Below, in pieces: positions 57,477 through 64,000 of a stretch of DNA of 64,000 nucleotides. Source of the stretch: Streptomyces sp. NBC_01216. Its GTDB lineage: Bacteria; Actinomycetota; Actinomycetes; Streptomycetales; Streptomycetaceae. Both the position numbers and the translations under genes were made by a program. The notes below the pieces were generated by a model. The model was not told the origin of the DNA. It saw only the letters and a program-made list of their open reading frames with translations, and searched no databases. The first letter of the stretch is position 1. The number at the start of each line of letters is the position of its first letter. The stretch is taken from positions 434,001 to 498,000 of the forward strand of contig NZ_CP108677.1 in NCBI RefSeq assembly GCF_035994945.1. The letters run 5' to 3'.

Positions 57477-58472
57477 ATGGAAACGAACGAGCGCCACAGC
57501 CCCGCCATGACGACGAGCACGACCGCCACCACGCCCCCGGGCGGGCGGTACGACGCGGTGGTGGTCGGCGGCGGAGCCGCGGGGCTCAGCGCGGCCCTGG
57601 TCCTGGGCAGGGCCCGGCGCCGGACCCTGGTCGTCGACGCGGGTGCGCCGCGCAACGCCCCTTCGGCCCACATGCAGGGCTACCTGTCCCGGGACGGAAT
57701 GAGCCCGGCGGACTTCCTGGCGGCCGGGCGGGCCGAGCTGACGGCCTACGGGGTCGAGCGCACCGAGGGCGAGGTGACCGAGGCGGTCCCCGACGGGGCC
57801 GGCGGCTTCGTCGTCCGCCTCGCCGACGGACGCACGGCGCGAGCCCGGCGCCTGATCGTGACGACCGGTCTGGTCGACGAGCTCCCGGACCTCGACGGGC
57901 TCGCCGCGCGGTGGGGCCGGGACGTACTGCACTGCCCCTACTGCCACGGCTGGGAGGTCCGCGACCGCGCCTTCGGGGTGATAGCCCACCCCGTGGCGGG
58001 GGCACACCAGGCCCTGATGGTGTCCCAGTGGTCCGGGGACGTCACCCTCTTCCTGCACACGACCGGCCGGCTCCCCGAGGAGCAGCGCGCGCGGGTCGCG
58101 GCGGCGGGCATCGAGGTGGTGACGGGCGAGGTGGCCGGCGTCGTCGTCGAGGGCGACCGCCTGACGGGCGTCCGGATGGCCGACGGCCGGGTGGTCGCCC
58201 GGTCCGTCGTCTTCACCGGCACCCGGATGATCCCGAGGGACGGGCTGCTGACGGCGCTCGGCGCGGCCACCCGGGACACCCCGCAGGGAGCGCTCGTCGC
58301 CGTGGACGAGACGGGCCGGACCAGCGTGCCGGGCGTCTGGGCGGCGGGGAACACGACCGGTTTCGCCGAGCAGGTGGTCAACGCGGCGAGCGGTGGCTAC
58401 CGGGCAGGGACGGCGGTCAACGCGGACCTGCTCTTCACCGACCTGGACCGGGCGGTCGCGGCGACGGCCTGA
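57477..58472 (+). CDS. Thioredoxin-reductase-like FAD/NAD(P) oxidoreductase
   Basis: A 331-residue flavoprotein. The FAD motif is VVVGGGAAGLSAALVLGRARR. The redox pair is CPYCHGWE at about residues 149-156, although in most thioredoxin reductases the motif is CAxC. The second dinucleotide domain is less canonical; FGVIAHPVAGAHQALMVSQW replaces the usual GxGxxA. The C-terminal VWAAGNTTGFAEQVVNAASGGYRAG is the FAD ribityl-contact region. No thioredoxin gene is near. The ATG at 57477 is used; a second ATG ten codons later is possible. Divergent control by the XRE-cupin protein is inferred. Confidence 0.9.
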   Translation: METNERHSPAMTTSTTATTPPGGRYDAVVVGGGAAGLSAALVLGRARRRTLVVDAGAPRNAPSAHMQGYLSRDGMSPADFLAAGRAELTAYGVERTEGEVTEAVPDGAGGFVVRLADGRTARARRLIVTTGLVDELPDLDGLAARWGRDVLHCPYCHGWEVRDRAFGVIAHPVAGAHQALMVSQWSGDVTLFLHTTGRLPEEQRARVAAAGIEVVTGEVAGVVVEGDRLTGVRMADGRVVARSVVFTGTRMIPRDGLLTALGAATRDTPQGALVAVDETGRTSVPGVWAAGNTTGFAEQVVNAASGGYRAGTAVNADLLFTDLDRAVAATA

Positions 58473-58661
58473 CCGCGCGCCCCCGCCCCCCTTCCCGCCG
58501 TGCCCGCGGCCCGTCACGGCCCGGGGGCCGGCGGGAGCGGGGCGCTGCGCCAGGCGGATGAACACGTGTGCCTGCGGCCGCGTGGGCGGAGCCGAGCGGC
58601 GAGGATCGGCCATGGTGGCCGGACGTCGACCTCACAACAGCGGAAAGGCAGGGCACAGCGC

Positions 58662-59441
58662 ATGCTCGGTACGGACTTCACGACGGGATCCCCCAGCTGG
58701 CTCGACCTCGGAAGCCCCGACGTCCAGGCCGCCGCCGCGTTCTACAGCGGCGTCTTCGACTGGGAGTTCGTGTCGGCGGGCCCGGACGCCGACGGGTACG
58801 GCTTCTTCCGGCAGGACGGCCGGACGGTCGCGGCGATCGGCCCGCTCACCGCGGAGGGGGCCACCTCCGCCTGGACGGTCTACTTCCAGACACCCGACGC
58901 CCAGGCCACCGCGGAAGCCGCCGCGAGCGCCGGCGGGACGGTACGGGTCGCTGCCTCCGACGTCATGGAGGCGGGACGGATGGCCTGCCTCACCGACCCG
59001 GGCGGCGCCGAGTTCGCCGTATGGCAGCCGGCCGCGGTCAAGGGTCTGGAGCGGACCTCGGAGACCAACACCCTGGTCTGGGCCGAACTGCACGTCGACG
59101 ACCCGCGGGCCGCCCTGGACTTCTACGGCCGGCTGTTCGGCTGGCGCTCGACGGAGATGGACACCCCGGGGATGGCGTACCAGGTGCTGTCCACCGCGGA
59201 GGGCGACCAGCAGGACGCCTCCTTCGGCGGGGTCGCACAGCTCCAGGAGGGCGCGGACAAGGCGCGCTGGATCCCGTACTTCGCGGTCCGGGACGCGGAC
59301 GAGACCTCCGCCAGGACGCAGGGCAACGGCGGCTCGGTGCTGATGCCCGCCGCGGACATCCCTGACGTGGGCCGGATCGCCTGGCTGGCCGACCCCTTCG
59401 GCGCGCCGTTCGCCGTCCTCAAGCCGTCTCCGCGGATGTGA
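58662..59441 (+). CDS. Two-domain VOC-family protein
   Basis: A 259-residue two-domain vicinal-oxygen-chelate protein. Domain 1 begins GSPSWLDLGSPDVQAAAAFYSGVFDW and ends DPGGAEFAVWQPA. Domain 2 begins NTLVWAELHVDDPRAALDFYGRLFGW and ends DPFGAPFAVLKPS. The third such gene within 15 kb; 52052 shows the closest spacing and end motifs. The start at 58662 follows a purine-rich GGAAAGG. Substrate unknown. It is on the same strand as the thioredoxin-reductase-like gene but separated by 190 bases. Confidence 0.9.
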   Translation: MLGTDFTTGSPSWLDLGSPDVQAAAAFYSGVFDWEFVSAGPDADGYGFFRQDGRTVAAIGPLTAEGATSAWTVYFQTPDAQATAEAAASAGGTVRVAASDVMEAGRMACLTDPGGAEFAVWQPAAVKGLERTSETNTLVWAELHVDDPRAALDFYGRLFGWRSTEMDTPGMAYQVLSTAEGDQQDASFGGVAQLQEGADKARWIPYFAVRDADETSARTQGNGGSVLMPAADIPDVGRIAWLADPFGAPFAVLKPSPRM

Positions 59442-59532
59442 GGACGCGCCCTCCCGCGGTCCCGTGCGGCGGCCGGCCGCCCGCGCCCGCGCGGAGGCGA
59501 CCGGCCACCCGGCGTGTCCCGTACCCGGAGGG

Positions 59533-60837
59533 TCAGACCCCGCCCCGCGCGAGGGCGAGCAGGCGGTCCAGCACGCGGGGGCCGTCCACCCGGATCCCGT
59601 CGTGTTCCAGCTCGTCCGTCACCCAGGTCCGCAGCCCCCGGATCGCGCGGGCGGTGCGCAGGGAGTGGGCGGTGTCCACGTAGAGGTCGTCGTGGTAGAC
59701 GGCAGCGGCGACCGGGACCTCGTTGGCGGCCAGCCGTGCCGGGTCGTACAGCGCGGGCCAGTCGGCGCGCCCGGCGAGGAGCGCGGCGGTCTCGCGCAGC
59801 GGGCGCAGTGCCGGGTCGCTGTCGAAGTGCCAGGGATGGACGGTCTCCCCGGTGAGGAGCAGGGGTCCGTCGCCCGCCAGCGTCTTCGCGGCGTCGAAGC
59901 CCGGGAACTCGGCGCGGACCCGTTCGGCCGCCCAGGCGGTGGGACCCCGCCCCTGGGCGTAGATCGCCTCGTGGAGCACGGCGTACAGCGGATGCCCGGC
60001 GTGTGAGAGGACGGCCTGGACGTTCTCCAGGAAGGCGTCCGAGAGCGCGGGACCGCCCATGGCCGGGACGAAGGCGTCCTCCAGCAGGAGATGGAGTTCG
60101 TGGGTGCCGTCCCCGCGGCCGAGAAGGATGCCGAGCGACTGGAAGCACTCCGCGGTGAGCAGACCGCCGCCGGGCAGGGCGGCCGGTCGTTCCAGCAGGT
60201 GGGCGGCGATCCGGCGGGCACGTTCGACGTCCTGCGGGTAGCGGGTGTAGTGGGCCTCGGTCTTTCGGCTCATCCGCGGATAGGCGGCCCGGTAGACCTC
60301 GTCGGCGGGGGCGTCGAGCGAGGGCAGACCACCGGTCACCAGGACCGTGTGCAGACCGTCGGGCGCGGCGCAGAGGTAGTGCGTGGCGCAGAAGCCGCCG
60401 AAGCTCTGGCCGAGGACGGTCCATCGGGCGCCGCCGGTGAGCCGCTTACGGATCAGCTCGCAGTCCTGGACGATGGAGTCGGCGCGGAAGTGAGCGAGGT
60501 AGTCGGCCTGTTGCCGCGGAGTGCCGCGCAGCGGCAGGGTCTGGCGGTTGGCCGGGGTGGAGTTGCCGGTCCCCCGCTGGTCGAGGAGGAGGACGCGGAA
60601 CTCCCGGACGGCCCGTCCGAGCCACTGGCGGACGGTGGATCCGGTGAAACGGCGGGCTCCGAAGCCAGGCCCGCCCTCCAGGTACAGCAGCCAGGGCAGG
60701 TCCGCTCCCACGCTGCCACTGGCGACGGCCTCGCGGGCGAACACCTCGATCTGCTCGCCGCCGGGGTCCTCGTGGTCGAGGGGCACGGCGAAGCGGCGGT
60801 CGGTGAGGACGAGGCCGGGCAGACGGTAGCTGGTCAA
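59533..60837 (-). CDS. Alpha/beta hydrolase, proline iminopeptidase type (S33)
   Basis: A 434-residue cytoplasmic hydrolase. The oxyanion motif is LYLEGGPGFGA and the nucleophile serine is in VLGQSFGGFCATHYL. LLLDQRGTGNST precedes, as in prolyl aminopeptidases. Asp and His of the triad lie in the C-terminal part (the VYHDDLYVDTAHS region). The TTG at 60837 is chosen because CAGGAG stands six to seven bases ahead and translation begins at the conserved N-terminus. The likely reaction is removal of N-terminal proline from peptides. It is monocistronic. Confidence 0.9.
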   Translation of the reverse strand: MTSYRLPGLVLTDRRFAVPLDHEDPGGEQIEVFAREAVASGSVGADLPWLLYLEGGPGFGARRFTGSTVRQWLGRAVREFRVLLLDQRGTGNSTPANRQTLPLRGTPRQQADYLAHFRADSIVQDCELIRKRLTGGARWTVLGQSFGGFCATHYLCAAPDGLHTVLVTGGLPSLDAPADEVYRAAYPRMSRKTEAHYTRYPQDVERARRIAAHLLERPAALPGGGLLTAECFQSLGILLGRGDGTHELHLLLEDAFVPAMGGPALSDAFLENVQAVLSHAGHPLYAVLHEAIYAQGRGPTAWAAERVRAEFPGFDAAKTLAGDGPLLLTGETVHPWHFDSDPALRPLRETAALLAGRADWPALYDPARLAANEVPVAAAVYHDDLYVDTAHSLRTARAIRGLRTWVTDELEHDGIRVDGPRVLDRLLALARGGV

Positions 60838-61054
60838 TGCTGCTCCTGTTCCGTACGCCCCCGAGCGGTGCCGCGCCCCCGCCTGACAGTGGATCACAGG
60901 GTGCGGCGCGGGGCGCTGTGAGCGCGCTCGGCCGAGGGGCGGGGCGCGTCCGGCTCCGCGACGGGTGCGGCGCGGGCGGGGCGGCGAACGCCCGGGGGAC
61001 GGGGCGTCACCCCGGGGCGGGTGCGGCGTGGACACCGGTCCCGGGGATACCCGC

Positions 61055-62008
61055 TCAGGGCGTCAGGCCGAGTGCGCGGACGAGGACGGCCGCGGTCCGG
61101 GCGACGGCGACGCTGTCGGGAGCCTCGGTGGCGCTCGTCCGGCGGGTGTAGACCGCGATGACCACCGGTGCCCCGGACGGTGGCCGTACCACCGCGATGT
61201 CGTGGGCGCCGCCGTAGGAGCCCGAGGTACCGGTCTTGTCACCGACGTCCCAGCCCTCCGGCAGGCCCGCCCTGACGCGCTCGCCGCCGGTGGTGGTGGC
61301 GCGCAGCCAGTCGATCAGCCGTGCCCGGTCGGCGGGCACCAGCGCCGGGCCGAGCGTCACCCTCCGGAGCGCTCGGCCGATGGCCGCGGGCCGGGTGGTG
61401 TCGCGCGGCTCCCCGGGCCGCCAGTCGTTGAGCTCCGGCTCCCAGCGGTCCAGCCGGGTGACCCGGTCGCCGAGCGAACGGTGGTAACGGGTCAGGCCGG
61501 ACGGGCCCCCGATCTCTTTCAGGAGCAGGTTTCCGGCGGTGTTGTCGCTGCGGGTGACGGCCGCCCGGCACAGCTCCGCCACCGTCATGCCGGTGGCGCC
61601 TCGGCCCGCGGTCGTGGGCGAGTCGGGGACCTCCTCGCTCGTCGTCCAGTGGACCGTCCGGTCCAGCAGGCCGGGTGACACACGGCGGGCCTTGTCGAGG
61701 ATCGCGGCGGCCACGAACGCCTTGAAGGTGGACAGCACGGGGAAGTCCTCCTCCCCGCGGTAGGAGACGGTCCGGCCGGTACCCGTGTCGTACGCGTAGG
61801 CGCCGACGCGCACCGCGCGGTCGGCCTCCAGCCCGCGTAGTTCGGCGGCGAGCGACGCTTCCTGGGCGGCGGAGGGGCGCGGCAGGGCGGCGGCGGTCCC
61901 GGCGGCCGGTGCGGGGGCGCAGGCGGTCGGGGCGGCGAACAGTAAGGCGAGGGCGGCGGCGGCGGCCGCGCGCAGGGGGCCCCGGGTAGGGGCGGAGGTC
62001 CGGTTCAT
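61055..62008 (-). CDS. Class A beta-lactamase, lipoprotein type
   Basis: A 317-residue serine beta-lactamase. The signal ends in a lipobox-like APTAC (Cys30), so it may be membrane-anchored. Active-site motifs: Ser93 in STFK (93-96), SDN at 154-156, the general-base Glu190 in EPELN (190-194), and KTG at 258-260. All are intact, so the enzyme should be functional, hydrolysing penicillins and related drugs. Streptomycetes often carry such genes. No blaR-type regulator or BlaI gene is next to it. It lies 218 bases downstream of the peptidase start on the same strand. Confidence 0.95.
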   Translation of the reverse strand: MNRTSAPTRGPLRAAAAAALALLFAAPTACAPAPAAGTAAALPRPSAAQEASLAAELRGLEADRAVRVGAYAYDTGTGRTVSYRGEEDFPVLSTFKAFVAAAILDKARRVSPGLLDRTVHWTTSEEVPDSPTTAGRGATGMTVAELCRAAVTRSDNTAGNLLLKEIGGPSGLTRYHRSLGDRVTRLDRWEPELNDWRPGEPRDTTRPAAIGRALRRVTLGPALVPADRARLIDWLRATTTGGERVRAGLPEGWDVGDKTGTSGSYGGAHDIAVVRPPSGAPVVIAVYTRRTSATEAPDSVAVARTAAVLVRALGLTP

Positions 62009-62281
62009 GGCGGCAGCTCACCAGCCCCGCCGCGGCGTTGTCCAAGAGCCACACGCCGAACGGTGCCATGCCGGAACAGCTATGACGCCTGTTCGCAGCG
62101 GGTCCGGTGGCCGGGGCGGGGTGCGCGGTGCCCGGCCGAGGCGGAGGCGGTGTCCACCCGCGCGCGTGACGGTCGTCGGGGGTGGCGGGTCGTCGCGGGG
62201 TGGGCATGGCCACCGGTCCAGGCACCCGCCGGGCCCGGTCCGTCGGCTTCGGGGCGCGACGGGCCGGGTCCTCCGCCGGGT

Positions 62282-63112
62282 TCAGGGGGCGACGGGCAGT
62301 CGGCGCTTGTGGTCGGTCAGCCGGTAGCGGCGCACGATCGACGCGAACGCCGCCTCGCTCACCGGCTTGCCCTCCAGGAAGTCGTCGATGTCGTCGTACG
62401 TGACACCGAGCGCGTCCTCGTCGGGCTTGCCGGGGTCGAGGGTCTCCAGGTCGGCGGTCGGCGTCTTCCAGACCAGCTGGGCCGGGGCGCCGAGGGTGTC
62501 CGCGACGGCACGCACCCGGCGCTTGGTCAGGCCCGTGAGCGGGACCAGGTCGGCCGCGCCGTCGCCGAACTTGGTGAAGAAGCCGGAGACCGCCTCGGCC
62601 GCGTGATCGGTGCCGACGACCAGGGCGCCGTGCGCACCCGCGACGGCGTACTGCGCGATCATCCGCTGACGGGCCTTGATGTTGCCGTGCACGAAGTCCT
62701 GGTGGTGGGCGTCACGGAAGGTGACGCCGCCGTCCCGGCAGGCCGCGAGGGCCGCGTCGCTCGCCGGCCGCACGTCGACGGTCAGCACGTGGTCGGCCCG
62801 GACGAAGTCGAGCGCCAGCTGGGCGTCCTTCTCGTCGGCCTGCACGCCGTAGGGCAGCCGCATCGCGTGGAAGGCGGCCTCGTGCCCGGCGGACCTGGCC
62901 CGCTCCACGGCGAGCTGGCAGAGCCGGCCCGTGGTGGTGGAGTCCACGCCGCCGCTGATCCCGAGAACGAGACCGCGCAGCCCCGTGCTGGTGAGTCGCT
63001 CGGCGAGGAAGGCCACCCGGCGCTCGATCTCGACGCGCGGGTCGAAGGTCTCGGAAACCTCGAGTTCCCGGGCGATCTGCTGCTGCAGGGCGATGGACGC
63101 CGGGTCGGTCAC
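62282..63112 (-). CDS. nadE: Ammonia-dependent NAD synthetase
   Basis: A 276-residue enzyme adenylating nicotinate adenine dinucleotide and amidating it to NAD with ammonia. The PP-loop ATP motif is GISGGVDSTTTGRL. Further motifs GNIKARQRMIAQYAVAG, GTDHAAEAVSGFFTKFGDGAADLVPL and TPTADL match the E. coli type. The length equals the single-domain family (about 275), with no glutaminase domain, so it uses free ammonia. The start at 63112 is the conserved one. It is divergent from the PAP2-kinase gene at the window edge. Confidence 0.95.
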   Translation of the reverse strand: MTDPASIALQQQIARELEVSETFDPRVEIERRVAFLAERLTSTGLRGLVLGISGGVDSTTTGRLCQLAVERARSAGHEAAFHAMRLPYGVQADEKDAQLALDFVRADHVLTVDVRPASDAALAACRDGGVTFRDAHHQDFVHGNIKARQRMIAQYAVAGAHGALVVGTDHAAEAVSGFFTKFGDGAADLVPLTGLTKRRVRAVADTLGAPAQLVWKTPTADLETLDPGKPDEDALGVTYDDIDDFLEGKPVSEAAFASIVRRYRLTDHKRRLPVAP

Positions 63113-63353
63113 GGAGTGCTCCTCGGGAAGGTCGGCCGGTGGTTCGTCGGGCGGGCGGGGTCACGTGGCGCGGCGGGCCGCCGTGGCCCCGGGCCCGGGT
63201 CGACTCTATGCGGCGCGGGCCCGCGCCGCGCCGCCGCCCTCGGGCGGGAGGCTCCGGAACCGGTCGCCCCGGACCGGGGACCGGGTACGCCGACCGCGCG
63301 GCGGGACGCGCCGCCCGCCGACTGCGGACCGAGACTCGGGGTAGGAGGCCGTC

Positions 63354-64000
63354 ATGAACACGAGGACGAGCGGGCGACTGCGCCAGGTGCTGGGACGTGC
63401 GGACCTGAGGCTGTTCGAGCAGGTGGCGAGGCGGTCGTGGCCGGGCGCCGACCGGGTCCTTCCCCGGCTGAGCAAGAGCGCGGACCACGGGCTGCTGTGG
63501 TTCGGCGTCGGCGCGGGCATGTGGGCCGTGGGCGGCGTGCGCGGCAGGCGGGCGGCGGTCCGCGCGGTCGCCTCGCTCGCCCTGGCATCGGCGACGGTCA
63601 ACACCCTCGCCAAGGGCGCCGTGCGACGCGAGCGCCCGCTGATCGACGTGGTGCCGGTCGTGCGACACCTGGCGCGCCGGCCGATCACCAGTTCCTTTCC
63701 CTCGGGGCACTCCGCCTCGGCCGCCGCCTTCGCGGCGGGTGCGGCGCTGGAGTCCCGGGGCTGGGGAGCGGCCCTGCTTCCGGTCGCCGCGTCGGTGGCC
63801 TTCTCCCGTGTGTACACCGGGGTGCACTACCCCAGCGACGTCGTGGTGGGCGCGCTGCTCGGGGTCGGGGCGGCGGCGGTCCTGAAGGGCCCGTCGCCGA
63901 ACCACACCCGGCAGCCCCCGCCGGCCCGGCCGCGGGTGGACGCTCCGGCGCTGCCCGAGGGCGAGGGGCTCGTCGTCGTGGTCAACCCGTCCTCCGGCTC
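63354..64000 (+). CDS. PAP2 phosphatase with lipid kinase domain (partial)
   Basis: The first 215 codons of a longer gene. A PAP2 acid phosphatase domain is complete: KGAVRRERP, then SSFPSGHSAS and SRVYTGVHYPSDVVVG, which hold the three catalytic motifs, between hydrophobic segments. After a Pro-rich linker (about 180-205) comes VVVVNPSSGS, the first motif of a diacylglycerol/sphingosine kinase catalytic domain, where the window ends. Such fusions occur in Actinobacteria and may interconvert phosphatidic acid and diacylglycerol. The start at 63354 has AGGAGG ahead. Confidence 0.9.
   Translation, partial: MNTRTSGRLRQVLGRADLRLFEQVARRSWPGADRVLPRLSKSADHGLLWFGVGAGMWAVGGVRGRRAAVRAVASLALASATVNTLAKGAVRRERPLIDVVPVVRHLARRPITSSFPSGHSASAAAFAAGAALESRGWGAALLPVAASVAFSRVYTGVHYPSDVVVGALLGVGAAAVLKGPSPNHTRQPPPARPRVDAPALPEGEGLVVVVNPSSG

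Overview
The window is very GC-rich, with GC-biased third codon positions, GTG and TTG starts, strong GGAGG-type ribosome binding sites, and gene families typical of actinomycetes: an actinobacterial high-affinity [NiFe]-hydrogenase, SpoIIE-type phosphatases with HATPase anti-sigma factors, a class E sortase, cholesterol oxidase and DUF6197. It is almost certainly a Streptomyces chromosome segment. I see no tRNA or rRNA gene, no CRISPR array, no intact transposase and no prophage.

Region 1 (1-9.1 kb, minus strand) is a group 1h (formerly group 5) uptake hydrogenase operon that would scavenge atmospheric H2. The order of transcription is hypX, hhyS, hhyL, a NifU-like protein, a DUF5947-like protein, a DUF6084-like protein, an unrecognised 477-residue protein, a maturation protease, a 34-residue membrane microprotein and hypA (cut by the window edge). 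From hhyL to the microprotein every stop overlaps the next start (mostly ATGA or GTGA), so the set is translationally coupled.

Region 2 (9.3-18.5 kb) holds a PAS-PP2C phosphatase, a VOC protein, an FMN reductase, a Fur-type repressor divergent from katG, manA and a DJ-1/PfpI protein. Region 3 (18.6-28.8 kb) holds a sortase, a xylFGH-type sugar ABC operon with a small downstream ORF, MFS and DMT exporters, an AI-2E family permease and a secreted zinc protease.

Region 4 (29-40.3 kb) is a dense stress-signalling block: a STAS antagonist, two HATPase anti-sigma factors, a SigB-family sigma factor, a hybrid histidine kinase with four HAMP units, and two large multidomain PP2C phosphatases. With the phosphatase at 9.3 kb, most parts of a partner-switching network are present.

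Region 5 (40.5-64 kb) is mainly secreted and lipid metabolism: an S8 protease, cholesterol oxidase, an MpaB-type oxygenase, an AhpD-like protein coupled to an amine-dehydrogenase-like reductase, a phosphodiester glycosidase, and an operon of two acyl-CoA dehydrogenases plus a quinone oxidoreductase. In that pair the smaller subunit lacks the catalytic glutamate. There are also three two-domain VOC genes, an XRE-cupin regulator divergent from a thioredoxin-reductase-like protein, a peptidase, a class A beta-lactamase, nadE and a truncated PAP2-lipid kinase gene. A short dispersed repeat containing TGAGAGCCT and CGGGTGGCC recurs at gene ends (26.9, 27.05, 31.3, 42.7 and 52.9 kb).
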